Below, piece after piece: positions 1-12,345 of a stretch of 64,000 bases of DNA. The notes under the pieces were generated by a model. The model worked only from the letters and a program-made list of their open reading frames with translations, did no database searches and was not told the DNA's origin. The stretch's first letter is position 1. Each line of letters begins with the position of its first letter. The stretch spans positions 10,976,150 through 11,040,149 of the forward strand of contig NC_133238.1 in NCBI RefSeq assembly GCF_040436345.1, given 5' to 3'. The position numbers and the translations under genes were made by a program. The DNA is from Pagrus major. Lineage: Eukaryota; Chordata; Actinopteri; Spariformes; Sparidae.

Positions 1-492
1 GAGTCCTTGACTGCGTTGACATCTCAGTGAAAAGCAGGTTTTGTAGCAGCTGAATGGAACAAAAAGCTCTCTGTGAGTCAGACCACATCGTCTCGTCTGC
101 CCTGAAAAGCTACAGTATCACTACGAGCAGACAATGTCGCACAGGCCGTGGTAAATTCCCCGGGGCTGCCGAGCATGCAAACTGCTTTTGCTCACATAGC
201 GAGCCTATATATCATGCAATGACTTCATCGCATATATAGGGCCTCAGATGTATGAGGTTGTCAGGGGCAGGAAAACAGGGCTGTCAGGTGGGAAATAAAT
301 GTCAGAGATGAAAGACGCACAACTGTGCTCCTTATGGCTGCATGGAGGAGCCTATTTATTTTCCAAGTTACATGCATTAACATTAGATTTAAGTCTCATT
401 TGTGACATTTATTCCTCAGTGACGTGACATACTGAAGCTAAAATATCCAAATATCCCAACAGCCCTTATAAAACGTAAAGTTTTTAGTATCT

Positions 493-760
493 TTAAAGGT
501 CCAGTGCGTAGGATTTAGGAAGATCTATTGGCAGAAATGGAAGATAGTAATCAAAATTACACTTTTGTTCGTGTATAATCACCTGAAATTTAGAACAGTT
601 GTGTTTTTGTCATGTTAGAATGATCCTTTATATCTACAGAGGGAGCGTGTCCTCGTCCAGGTAGTCTGCCATGTTGCACCGCCATGTTTCTACAGTAGCC
701 CAGAACGGACAAACTAAACACCGGCTCTAGAGTGGAGCTTTCACGTTTTTAGCAGCCACA
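493..760 (+). repeat. Dispersed fish repeat, GTCCAGTG(C/T)GTAGGATTTAG type
   Basis: The block opens with AAAGGTCCAGTGCGTAGGAT, which matches the start of a repeat common in percomorph intergenic DNA, and includes the typical inner words GTCTGCCATGTTGCACCGCC and CAGAACGGACAAACTAAACA. A truncated copy in the other orientation lies at 44.87-44.94 kb, ending CCTACACACTGGACCTTTAAA. No open frame is preserved, so it is probably a non-autonomous element. Family naming rests on memory only. Confidence 0.6.
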
Positions 761-783
761 TTATATTCTTTTTAATTGCAAAA

Positions 784-1145
784 TTAAAGGACTAGTTTGA
801 CATTCTTTGGGAAATAAGCCTGTTACACGCTTTTTGTCGAGACTTAACGCTAGCAGCCGATTAGCATAAACAGCTAGCCTCGCTTTATTAGAAGGTGGCT
901 ACCAGCACCTCTGCCCCTGTGTAAGAAATCAGGCACATAATCCCTCATAAAATGGGGTAATGTTTCTTTTATACACTTAGATTTTGTAGTTTTGCAGTTT
1001 TTGCCTGTTTTCCTGTCTTTGTGCTAAGCTAAGCTAATCGGCTACTGGCCACAGCATTACAATGAGTATTCAGACATGTGAGTGGTGTCCATTTTCTCAT
1101 CTAACTCTGAAGAGAAGTTGAAAAACATATTCTCCAAGAATGTTG
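784..1145 (+). repeat. Dispersed fish repeat with GCTAAGCTAAGCTAA core
   Basis: The block begins TTAAAGGACTAGTTTGACAT, includes TTTGGGAAATAAGC and the core TAAGCTAAGCTAATCGGCTA, and ends near TTTTCTCATCTAACTCTGAA. Related copies are at 31.74-31.91, 43.34-43.89 and 44.74-44.83 kb. No protein-coding capacity is visible, which suggests a non-autonomous transposable element. Confidence 0.6.
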
Positions 1146-2064
1146 GAGAAAGTTTTCCTTTCAGCTTTTTGTTGGAGTGGCAATGTTCAACAAAACAGCT
1201 ACAATCAGGTTTCAGTCCTCCAGCAAGGCGTCTTTCAGGAGTCGGTTTTACTTCTTTATTCACCAGACACACAAGGGAGTAGTCTGTTGTGCAAGATGTA
1301 GATCATCTAACACTTTCTCCACCCATAGCCCAGCCTCGTAAACCAGAGTGTAATATGTCTGGCATTTGAGTGAAGAACCCAACTTTTTTTGTGCTCTTCT
1401 TGAAAGACAAGTGGAAAAACCAGTTTTCTTGCTTCCATTGTTGTTCCTCTTCGTACACTTTCTCCCCACGTGGATGCATATTTGAATGGCGATGTCCAGC
1501 TGAGTTCTCTGAGGCTTGTTGAAGTGCTTTTTTTGGAAATGTAGGACACAAGGTAAAATGAGACTGGGTAGGGAAGAAGAAATGCATTGCATGTTGTCTA
1601 CTTTCCTGCAACAGCAGTTAGAGGCAACATGTCCAACATGCAGCTGTTCTTTTACAGATGTTTACACCTTGAGTCATGTCACTGCTGACTCACTATAATA
1701 AACTGACCATTACAAAGAAAACAACATCCATGCATCTATTTAGCCTTAATTCTACAGCTGGGGCTGGACTGTAGTGGTATTTTTCCTGACCCAGATACTG
1801 TAATAAGTAAGGAATCCCACTTAAGCAGAGCGCTGGTCTTAAACACTCCCTATGGGTGGGCTGAGCTGGCAAAAAATCTGTCTTTAGCAAGTCTGCATCC
1901 ACCCTGTCCTGTACTGTATGTCCCACAACGCCTCATTTTACCCAGCCATGTTGTATAAGTATGAGAGGTGAAGTGAGCTAATCCACTGATTGCAGATGTG
2001 ATGCAAGTGATTTCCAGAGTTCTCCCAAGGTTGTGTTCTTAATATGCAGCTGGTCTAGATACAC

Positions 2065-2760
2065 TGTGTGTGTTTGGTAGCCATGCTAGTGTTGAGGCTA
2101 TAGGAATGGCTATGTTAGTCCACATTGGTCCAGAATGGAGTACTTCAGCAACTATTGGACGACATGAAATCTTGTACTGACATTCACGGTCCTCAGAGGA
2201 TGAATCCTGAAGACTTTATGGATCTCCTGACTTTTTATCTAGCACCAACAACAGGTCATGACGTTGACTGTTTTTTTTTAGTGAAATACCTCAACTATTT
2301 TTCAATGGATTGCCACAACATTTTGTACAGACATTCATAGTCCCCAGAGGGTGAATCCTACTAACTCTGGTGATCACCTGCCTTAACCTCTCGCTCCGTA
2401 ATGAGATTAACATTTTTGATTTAAGTTAAATATCTTGACAACTATTGGACAGATTACCATGAAGGTTGGTTCAGACACTCATGTTCCCCAGAGGATGAAT
2501 TCAGTGATCCCTTAACTTCCATCTAGCACCGTCATCAGGTTAAATTTGTCCAGCACTTTGGTTTATGAGCAAACACCTGCACAAATAATGACATCTCCAT
2601 CAGCCACAGCGCTACTTTGTGTCTTCTCACTAATTAGCAAATGCTATCATGCTAACATTAGCCCATTGGTATTGTCACTTTGAGCCTTCCTAGCATTTAG
2701 CTCAAAGCACCACTACATTAATCCCACAGAGCGACTAGCATGGCTGTAAACTCATTTGTT
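2065..2760 (+). repeat. Long dispersed fish repeat (CCCCAGAGGATGAATCC family), near full length
   Basis: This is the most complete copy in the window of a repeat very common in percomorph genomes. In order it has CAACTATTGGACGACATGAA, CCTCAGAGGATGAATCCTGA, a second CAACTATTGGAC module, CCCCAGAGGATGAATTCAGT, the region reading ATTAGCAAATGCTATCATGC, and a 3' end with GACTAGCATGGCTGTAAACT. The repeated CAACTATTGGA...CCCCAGAGGATGAATCC modules show that the element itself is built from internal repeats. It has no open frame. Confidence 0.75.
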
Positions 2761-5084
2761 GTTCATTACCAAACTCTGTCACACCCACTGACAAACAGAC
2801 CGACACAGACATGACTCACACACACATACAGTGGTGGCATTTATGAGAGAAATGTGACAAGAAGCCATTCCTATCTGGCGCATGTGAAAAGGTTGAGCTC
2901 CATTGTACGTAGCCTTTGGCAGCTCAGTCCCAACAGACAGAAATTGTCTGAAGAAAAGAGATTAGAGGATCTTGTTGTCATATTCTTTTGTTTACGCCCG
3001 TCCATTAATCTGACAGGAGACAAACTGTGTGTGCTCGGAAACGGAGCCGGAAGGTGCCATTCCTCATTGGGCATTTTTCTCAATTTCACACATATGTGGA
3101 GTTTTTCCGAATGTGATTGCTTTTTTTTTTACTTCAATTCATAAAGCGCAAATCTGTAAACTATCTTAAGACAATTTTAAACTGTCAATCAGGATTTCTC
3201 ACCTTGATAAATAGTTTTAATATTGAGCCAAAGATCCTTTACTCTCCGGTGAAAAACAGAATAAAATGTTTAATCCATCTGCAGTAACAGGCTTAGAGAG
3301 AGAAGGTCACTGTTCATCACCATCTTTATAGGAGCGAAAGAGCTCTTTTTCATCTTGATTAAGAAATAAAATTTGCTCGGATGAACTGTTACGCCAAAAG
3401 CAACAACTCGATTGAGCGCAAGTCATCATCTATCATCCACATATTGCTTTGTAGGTGCGATCGACTGCCTGATATTGAGCCGGGTGAAGTTGAGGCTGAG
3501 GTGGAAGCAAGCTGTTGTGTTTCATGCAACAGCTCAATAAAGCAGAAGTCGCCCACGGAAATATCCACACACACTCTTCAAGTCCTCTGTATGTAAATCT
3601 GCAGGCTGCCCCAAGTTGTCGGTGTGTGTGAGAGCGACCGCTAACCCCGACCCCCACGCAGTTTTTCTATTTTCCTGCAGGACCAGCTGGGACGGACACA
3701 GACTGGGAGCGTGTGGATCAATAGGTCTAAACTGGTGGTGCATTGTCCCCCCCAACCCCACCCCGATCCTCCTGCCTCAGACAATCAGTCATGCACAGCT
3801 GTAAAATAGAGACGGGCTGAAAGCGAAACAATGGGCCGATTTTACAGAAAAAAGCTTGCGAGAAAAGAGGATGAAGAGAAGAACGTGTTCCCTGTGGCTG
3901 TGAGGCGAGGAAGCGGCTTGGCCTTAATGACAAGCCTTTAGTTCATTGTGAATGAAGTGGTGCAACATGGGAAAAAATGTGGCTTAATCTAAAATGCTGA
4001 CACAAGTAGGCAAAATAGAGTGTGGGACCTCGGTATGCAAGGTTTACTCAGATAATGACTCACGAAGCAAAGTCTGTCTTCACGTTTAAATCTGCATTCT
4101 TATTCTTTTCATGATCAAATCATACTTTCTTTAAGAGCTCTAATTGTTTTTGTAAAGAAAACTTTGACTAATTTTGACCTCATGCAATCCACCACTCAGT
4201 TGTTATTTCAATTATTTTCCTGAAACTGAAAACTTTTTCTCCCTGGCTCACTGCTGCCCTCCATGGGGGATTGATTTTGGAGAAGACTGTGGGAAACGGC
4301 AGGAAAACCTTTTCATGCCTCTTGGTGGAATTTTTCTGCGGTGAACTGCAGAGCTGCTTCCAAATAACCAGAAAAGTTCCTGACTCATGTTTTATTGGAA
4401 GCACAGTTTGCCAGTAAGCGAAAAGTGCCAGATTTTTCTGTGGATTTTGGCACAAACTGAGCTGATACAAGCGAGCTTGAAGTTATTTCGACATTCAAAC
4501 TTGATATAAAACTGTGCAAAAATACTTTACAGGTTTTTATATTCTGAACTGGATTCCCTCATCTTTCTCCAACATCCTCTCTGGGTCTTGTTTGCCATAT
4601 GTCTGAGCCTCACTGTGGGCTACATCCAGACCACTGACCTCCTACATCTCTCCTCTCCTTGCCATCTGCTCCCCGGCTTGGCCTTTTTGGTCAGAGGCCA
4701 AATGTTGACTGACTCGACACATGTCTGAGCACGTTGTCAGGAAAGAGTCCCCATCGCCTGCTTAAGCTCTGAATTTATCTACTTCATATCAGTCAACATC
4801 ATGTACGCTACAGTGGGCAGGAGCCAATGATCCACTGGGGACACATGAACACTCTCCTGTAACATGAAAACCTCTTGTTCTGCATGTTAGCCCATGTTTC
4901 AACCTTGTCTATAACCCTTTTTTAAATCCCCAAATCCTCAGAAGCCCACTAAGCAGAGTGTAGAGACCTTGAGATTAGCTGCACTTTGATTATTTATAAT
5001 TCAAACAGCTGGATTTCGATGTTAAATGTTAAAACAATCTGACTAGAAGGAACAGAAAAGTAGTGTTTGGATTCTATTTTAGCC

Positions 5085-5745
5085 TTTCTAGCTACTGTGA
5101 TGGCAATGAGGGTATCTCCTCCACTTCAGTCCAGACTGAAATATCACAACAACTATAGGGTGGCATGACATTTTGTACAGATATTCAGCATCTCAAGAGG
5201 ATGAATCCAACTGAATTATGTGGCTTCCTGACTTTGTTTTGTGCCACCAGCACATCAGGAGGTAATGTGTGTGTTTTTTGACTAAAAGATCTGGATAACT
5301 ATTGGATGCATTTGATATGAAATTAGGCACCAATACTCATGTTCCCCAGAGGATGAACCTTACTGACTTTGTTGATTTCCTGGCTTTTTATTTTGTGCCA
5401 CCGTCATGAGGTAACGTGTGTTTTTTAAGGGAAAAATCTGTAGAACTACACGATGAATTTGACGTGAAATGAGGCACACATGTTCATGTTCCCCAGGGAT
5501 GAATCACATTTAACATTTAACTCAACAGGTCATAACTTCAATTTCCCCAATATCTTAGTTTATGACCGAACACCTGCAAAACTATTGACATTACCCCCAG
5601 CCTCATACTTACATACTTTCTGTTTAGTGCTAAATAGCAAATATTAGCATGCTAACATGCTGAACTAAAATCTTTTTACATTGCTTAAGATCAGCATATT
5701 AGCGTTATGATTGTGAGCATGATAACATGTAATCATTACATCATT
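5085..5745 (+). repeat. Dispersed fish repeat (CCCCAGAGGATGAATCC family), second copy
   Basis: It has the same module order as the copy at 2.1 kb: CAGTCCAGACTGAAATATCA, three CAGAGGATGAA/CAGGGATGAA modules and a 3' part with ATTAGCATGCTAACATGCTG. It is more diverged and has small deletions. No coding potential is seen. Confidence 0.75.
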
Positions 5746-6109
5746 TTTTTAAAATATTGAACACCACTATATAAATAATAAGGTGACTGTATCAACTTGG
5801 ATATTTGTACTGTTGCGTCAAACCAGACATTACAATAAAAACACATTAATAAGAGCACAGGCAAATATTAGCCTGAGATAAACACAGCCAAGCCGATTGG
5901 TCACAAAGTTAATCATTAGACATCTTCCAGGGCCTCATCTGCTTATCTAGTGATGTGGCCCTGACCCCAAGGTTGAGACCTAAAGGAACTCAACAAGAGG
6001 CAGAGCATGACTTATACAAAAGCAATGCATTTTTATAATGAAGGCAACATTTAGGTGCAATACAGAAGAATTTGGGTTCAAAACATCCAAACATTAAGAT
6101 ATCTACTAA

Positions 6110-6303
6110 AGTTAGCACGCTAAACAGCTAGCCCCGGGCCTGTTCTGTCTCATAATACCACTCCCAGCTCCCAGTCTCGACCGCTACATACACGGCTAAC
6201 TAGTTATAGTTAGCAGTAATTAGCGGTTACTCAGCTTACATGCTTCTCCCCATTTGTTTGGAGCGACCTCCGACTGGTAGCCAGTTCTTACATACTGCAC
6301 TAC
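6110..6303 (+). repeat. Partial MITE-like repeat, TTCTTACATA(T/C)TGCAC end
   Basis: Only the 3' half is recognisable: a GCTAGC/TTAGC-rich core, then GCCAGTTCTTACATACTGCA. The same 3' end is found in the fuller copies at 29.42-29.70 and 51.22-51.41 kb and in the half copy at 36.97-37.14 kb. The 5' terminal repeat is not visible here. Confidence 0.5.
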
Positions 6304-7668
6304 CTTTTCAAATGTGTATTTTGTGATCTAGCAGAGTCATTTCCAAAGCAAACTTGAAGTGACTGAAAGAATGCAAACATGATCAATTTGGGTGTGTAAT
6401 GATTGCGAGGCAGTGGCTCCGCTTTCATCAGCTAGACAAATTTGTTTTTTGTGATTCAGCCAGCGAAGACACTCACACTGCACACACTTCTCTCCATCTT
6501 CTCAAGCAGCCTCTCCTCCAGGCTTTAACCTCATTAACCTCTGCTCTAACCGCTTCCTGTTTAGCGGCCCCAGACCTGGTTTTGGCCCACACACACACGA
6601 ACACACACACACACTTGGGTCATAATTTGTCCAACTTCCAGCCAGCTCTCAATGAAGCATTACCGCCTGCGAGTGTGGGTTTTGTTTATTTATTAGTTAA
6701 TTTACAGTATCTCCATGAGCCGAGGACCCCCTAAAGATTAGAGAAAATGGAGCATCGCGAAAATCACTTTGTGTGTGTGCTGTGTGAGAGACACACAGGG
6801 AGCGTCTCCCCCCCCCCTCCTGCTGAGTGTGTTTACTTCAACAGTAACAAAAAAGCACCCACAACTCCCACCTGCCCTGATTAGCATGAATCAGCTTCGG
6901 ATGGGTCCCTGGCATGCCCGGCCACCCTCCGACACCCCAGCCATCACACCTCCCCACCCAAACCCCCGACTGTGCCACTCATTCAACACCGAGCCAAAAG
7001 ACGCTTATCAGTTGTCAGCCGCTCCTGGTGTGCTGCTGAAACCCTGCGGTGCGTTTGTTTTGCTGAGCTGTAACTTAATTTGCCTAGAAAAATTATTTGT
7101 GCTCACGGACTTTTGTTTTCTCCTGATGAGCTGTGAAAGATATCATTTTGTCAGAAAAAATGAAGCTGTAACGAGTTTCCATTGTCACGGGATGATGTGT
7201 TTTTTTTTTTTGCCTGGAGTCCTACGCAAAAAGGCTCATTGTGCAAGTTCAGCTGCGGTGCATGCTTTGATTTGTCAACTGTGTGAGTGCGTGTGTGCAG
7301 AAATAAACATGCTAAAAAGGAAAACCACGCTATTATGGGATTAAAGACACATCCTGAGTGGGAACATTTGCAGCGGTGTATAAATAACACGCAGATAAAG
7401 CCCGAGGTAAAGCTAAACGTGCTGTTTGTGCAAAGATGGTTCACGTTTAATGATCATCTTCTTAATCAAACTTGTCTTATCCATTTCCAACGTCCAACTG
7501 TCTTAGGCTATTAAATCACAGTTACGTCCCTGCTGCGGCTGTTTGTTAATGGACTGTGATGTACTCGGGTGCATTAGCTCAGCAGAGAGCCTCTCAAATT
7601 GTCTTTGTACGAGAGAGAGGAGGCTCTTACAATGACGAGTCGAGTCTGAAGGAATAAAGGAACAGAGA

Positions 7669-7778
7669 ATTTGAGATAATCTAAGACAGCTCTACACTTT
7701 AAACAGTACTCTCGGTGGTTGAAATTTGAGATAATCTAAGACAGCTCTACACTTTTAACAGTACTCTCGGTGGTTGAT
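7669..7778. repeat. Direct tandem duplication of 55 bp
   Basis: Two head-to-tail copies start at 7669 and 7724. Both read ATTTGAGATAATCTAAGACA and end CTCGGTGGTTGA, differing at only one or two positions (CTTTAAACAG against CTTTTAACAG). Near-identity next to otherwise unique sequence points to a recent local duplication. Confidence 0.9.
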
Positions 7779-8204
7779 TACAGTTAAAAATGCAAAATGC
7801 AGATAGTAGCATCCTCACACGCCCCTAAAACTGTGGGTGTCTGGTGTCTCAGCAGGGGGGAAGATGGGGGGGGGGGGTCTCCTACGGGATGCCTCATGTG
7901 CTGATGGAGCAGCGGGTGGAGATGCAGCGTCATTAGCATAACTGTTGACAAAGACGATCAACCTCCTGCCAAGGTCAGCTATGGACCAATCAGGTGTCAG
8001 TCTTGAAGTGTTTTATTTCCATAGTAACAGTGTTTTTTTGTGTGAGCTTGGCATCGAGCTAAATCACAGTTTGATGGTTCCCTCTTCTCAAATAACTAAC
8101 TTTCATTTAAGATGCCCGAAAGGGTGAAACTATTTTACAAGAAAAAGTAAAGATTAGACAGAATGATCTATTGACTGCTTTCGTTCATCAACAACACTTT
8201 TTTT

Positions 8205-8820
8205 TATTTTGAAGAGACATTCATGGTCCCCAGGGGATGAATCCTTCATCTCCTGACTGGCTTCTAAAACCACCAGCAGGTTGAAATTGTTGGATTTTGG
8301 CCAAATTGGATGAATGAGTTACCATAAAATTTGGTGCAGATATTCATGGTCCCCAGAGGATAAGTCCTACACAGACTTTGGTGATCCCCTTACTTGTAAT
8401 GCCAGCAGCACGTTGAAAGTGCTGTATTTGAGTAAAATCTTTTACAAAGACTGGATGTATTATCATAAACTTTTGTACAGACATTCATGGTCCCCAGAGG
8501 ATGAATCCTACACACTTTGGTGATCTCCTGACTTTTCGTCTAACATCACCTACAGGCTGCAACTGTTGTATTTTGGTAAAATGTCTGACAGCTACTGGAT
8601 GAATTATCATAAAATTTGGTGCAGATATTCATGGTCCCCATGAGGATTAATTGAAATTAAATTTTGTACTTGCACTGTTGTCAGGTAAAAAACCAAATAG
8701 CTCCAACTAGCTCACTTAAATCAGCCTCAGTTGTAATTTGTGTTCGGTTCTAATTGGTAACTATTAGCATGCTAACACGCTAAACTGACGAACATGTTAA
8801 ACTCTCAGACAACGCTGCAT
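8205..8820 (+). repeat. Dispersed fish repeat (CCCCAGAGGATGAATCC family), third copy
   Basis: The modules GACATTCATGGTCCCCAGGG, ATATTCATGGTCCCCAGAGG, ACATTCATGGTCCCCAGAGG and ATATTCATGGTCCCCATGAG follow one another, then the 3' part TATTAGCATGCTAACACGCT. There are four head modules here against two or three in the copies at 2.1 and 5.1 kb, so module number varies between copies. Confidence 0.75.
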
Positions 8821-9526
8821 TTGCTGTCTCACAACAGGGTCAAAGCTTCCATCTTCCCACATCTGTGAAGTAGTGTGATGACAGCGGATTGTATCCAACA
8901 CTAAGGGACTAATTATTGACTTTAGACACATCGGAGACAACATCACAGAGAGCATCATACATGATGATGACTGAACAGTTTTGCTCAGATTTGTTATAAT
9001 CTTTATAGTGTTGAAACAGAAATCTGAGCTCTTTTTGGGACCAACAAATCAGGAGGAAATCAATGAGGATATTAAACCAACCTGAGCACGTCTTAGTGAA
9101 TTCTTATTGTGGCCTCCAGCACATTGATATTCTCTGCCTGTAAAGCTTATCGCTATTCGAAGTCGTTTATCCCTCTGGTGCCTGCCTTCAATTTCCATTA
9201 TATTTCTCATTATATTCTATATTATTTGATGCTTTTGTATGGTTTCATATATTTTTACACATTAACATATTTATTACTAATGCCATATAAGCGTATAGCC
9301 TTTAAATGTGCTTAATTTTGTGACTTTCTGTCTTTTCCTGTCTTTTCCTATCGACTGTAGGTGTCTGGGTGCCTGGCTATGATAGCAAACAAGGGGTAAA
9401 TAAAGAAGTTTTGACTTGAAATAAACTTTTGAAACAATATACCTAATAAACATAAGCATGTTAGCATTGCTGTGTCTAAATACAGCCCACCTCTGCCTAG
9501 TGCTAATCATCCTATAAGTCATTAGG

Positions 9527-9640
9527 GCCCTGACACACCAGGCCAACGGTCATCTTACGGCTAATCTCAGGCTGTTGGTGAGCATCTGTGGCCCTAGTTT
9601 TTGTGGTGTGACACGGTTAAAGAAAGGGAGAGCCCATTGA
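9527..9640 (+). repeat. Fragment of a dispersed repeat starting GGGCCCTGACACACCA
   Basis: The block opens GGGCCCTGACACACCAGGCC and continues with AACGGTCATCTTACGGC and GGTGTGACACGG, which resemble a GC-rich repeat known from fish intergenic DNA. Only one copy is seen in this window, so the call rests on memory. Confidence 0.35.
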
Positions 9641-10776
9641 GTTCATCCCCGTAGTCCCTTGGTGAAGTAGTAACAAGGGCTGACAACACCCGTGCCACTT
9701 TATATCACTATTTTTACAGTTAGGTTTTAGCAGGAAGCGAAACAGACTGCATAAACATGCTCACCCTGGAGCAGCTACACATGTTTCTTTTACAGCAGGT
9801 GCTGAGTGGAATCCCTCAGTCGTGAAGCTATTACTATAAACTGAGACCGACTACTTAATTAACAATAAATGCATTGGTCTGTTCCATCAGTAGCGCTAAC
9901 ACACATGCTACTAATCTCTTGAACAAACTGTGTAAAGGGTCAACGAGTGCACCAGGTAGCTCAGTTTATAGTCTTCCACTTTAAGCCAGATAGATGATAT
10001 CTCTTCAGAAGAAATTGTCAAGGTTAGGTGGCCCAAGACACACACAGACACACACATGCACACACTTGCACACACGTAAACCTCTGGAATCAAACTGTGT
10101 GTGGAGATTAGAGGTGAGTCCATCGGGTTGTGCAGGCTTGTCTTATCAGCCGTGTGCAGCCTTCTGACTCTTCACCTATCAGTCATCTCCGAGCGGAGCC
10201 AGAGATTGAGGATGGATCACAGTTGGAAGACGCTACAGCAACACTATTATTAGACACATTATAAGAAGCATTCACATGCATGCTACCGGAGAGGAAAACC
10301 AGAGTGCATCTTTTTGCTGTCCACCACACCGTTAAAAAGTTTGTTTTTAATGAAGCCACTCGTTCAAGATGAAGGTGAAGTAGGAAAACTGCGGCGCTCC
10401 TTTGTGAGCTCGAGTGAGGAGATACCTCTGGTGACGGCATCGGTGCAGGAAAGAGTTGGATAGCCGCTGAAGGAAGAAAAAAGAAAAAAACCAAGGCTCT
10501 TCTTTTAACTTTGGCACACAAAGGAGTGCAGAGGCTTCTCTTTTCAAGCAGAGGTTCACAAAGGAAAGAGAATTTGCGAGTAACACGACATTTAATCCAA
10601 CTTTATAAGCAACATAAGGCACATATAGTCGCTTTTTTTTTGCTTTGTAAGCATGATGGATTATGTGGGGTTGAAAACATAATATAATTGTCTTGTAAAG
10701 TTGCTAGAGAACAGAAGGAGAGGCAGGGTTTGACTGAACTCTTTAAATGCTAAAAATTAACACATTTGACACTCAC

Positions 10777-10828
10777 CTGAATAAAGAGTTACTAGTAGCA
10801 CTCCAACACACCAGATCAGCGTATCCAT
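10777..10828 (-). CDS. Candidate first coding exon encoding a signal peptide; gene continues to the left
   Basis: Read on the minus strand, an ATG at 10828 in a strong context (A at -3, G at +4) opens 17 codons, MDTLIWCVGVLLVTLYS, plus one base. A textbook donor CAG|GTGAGT follows immediately at 10776. The peptide has the shape of a secretory signal: a short acidic start, a hydrophobic core and small residues near the end. A phase-1 intron directly after a signal peptide is usual for receptors and adhesion proteins. I do not recognise the gene, and no following exon was found between 1 and 10.7 kb, although a large first intron could place it outside the window. A chance ORF beside a chance donor is the alternative. 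Confidence 0.4.
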
Positions 10829-12194
10829 GATGCACTTTATTTAAAAAAACCTACTTATTCTCTGTATAATGAGTGTAATAAAGCCTTTTAGCTCAGTCAG
10901 AGAGTGCCTGAGTACCTCCTAACACAGGAATCCTGCACAGCTGCCAGTTCTCTCCCCGAGGTGCTCCACAGCCAAAAGCAATTAAATCTCAGCGAGGTTA
11001 TGGATGACTCAAAGTCCCTGTGAGGAGGGGGCCCAAAAACTGAAACGCAATTAAACAAGGGGAACACTGTGCCTCCGCTGTCATTCTGCATATTTCAAGG
11101 CAAACTCTCGGGATTTCCCCACCATCTGGAAAATTAAGAAATGACCCAACGAAAAATCCCGACGGCGTTTTAGAACATCCTGCGTCGGCTAATCGGGTAT
11201 TTTAAAAACACCTGAAGGATCACGTGTAGGTCGTTTCTTAAAAAAGCAATACAGGTTTGGATGTTTGTTACCATTACATGTCAGTGATGGAGATGGAAAG
11301 TGAACGTCTCTGCCCAGAATAAGCGGAAAAAGGAAACCTCGGTGCAGAAATCATCCAACAAACGACGATCCAGCTGCAGAATAATTCACCATCTCCATTC
11401 CCTCAGGCCACAGAGAAGAAATCTGGCTGTTTGATATGAGATTTCTACCTTAATATTACATGATTCCTGTGTAATGAAGATCCAGAATCTCAAATTGGTT
11501 TCTTCTGGCTGCCACCAAACTGTGAAACTGCACCAAGAATCTTCGAAAATGCATACATTTCTGTGATGAATGTCGACTGAAGTGAAAGTTGGACCATCAT
11601 CAGACCTTCCTCGGTTCTGTCTTGGTGAACATGAGCTCACGGAGCATGCTTTACTGGAGTCACATTGTTGGAATCTGGCGCCTAAAGTCATTACGCTTCA
11701 AACACTTATCTCCTGTTTCCATTTGCTGCTTGCCTGTATGCGAAATTGCCTGGCACTGCTTTTAATGTCAGACATTCAAAGGGGTCCCTTAAGAGAGCTC
11801 TTAAGGTCCCATTAAATTTAAAATGCCTTTTCGTGTTGCTACCTTGTGTTGCTGAGTGAATGGTATCATGTACTGGATGCCAAGTACGGTGTGAGAAAAA
11901 AACATTTTCTTGAGTTTTTATATCCTAATTCGTTTGGAAAAACGATCAATAAAGCATAAACTGAACCACAGTGTTGCTTGTCGAAGGTAGAGAATAAAAA
12001 TTTTGGATGGGAGAGTTGTGGGTGGGCGTGGTCACATGGACATGGTGGGTGTGGCCTCTGTTGCACGACATTAAGAGTCAACAAACAGTAAAACTAGCCC
12101 GTCCTCAGCAGAAAAACGACCACACAGGGCTCCAGACTAGCTTTTCATCTTTCATCTCCACCCTGGACCTCTGACATATACAGTCTTGTTAGGC

Positions 12195-12345
12195 GGTGAT
12201 CTCTAGTGGCTGTAGTAGGTATTGCAGCTGCAAAGGAGGAAGTCAGGTGGAGTATGGAGGAGGTTAGGGGATGGATGGTTGGGTCAATTAACCACAGGCC
12301 TTTCACCAAGGAGGTTGCTGTTGGTGGCCAATGTGAAACCAAATG
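12195..12345 (-). repeat. Dispersed element with GCAAAGGAGGAAGTCAGGTG word, copy 1
   Basis: The segment reads CTCTAGTGGCTGTAGTAGGT, then GCAAAGGAGGAAGTCAGGTG. The same words occur at 21.73-21.85 kb and, in reverse complement, directly to the right of the minisatellite at 27.15-27.24 kb. Three copies in one window show it is dispersed. The strand is assigned arbitrarily, because the element has no open frame. Confidence 0.6.

Larger units (their letters stand above)
1..10776. other. Gene-free stretch with old dispersed repeats
   Basis: No exon chain with splice sites and a recognisable protein was found on either strand. Open frames are short, lack family motifs and are interrupted by microsatellite or low-complexity sequence. 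The repeats that can be named (at 0.5, 0.8, 2.1, 5.1, 6.1, 7.7, 8.2 and 9.5 kb) are listed separately. The rest appears unique and AT-rich. There are homopolymer runs of C near 6.81 kb and of G near 7.87 kb. If the minus-strand signal exon at 10.8 kb is real, this stretch would be the beginning of its first coding intron. Confidence 0.6.

Noticed and set aside
6769..7344. A 191-codon open frame on the plus strand
   Set aside because: It runs through a poly-C tract and a TG-rich stretch, has a cysteine- and histidine-rich random composition, and lacks any motif.
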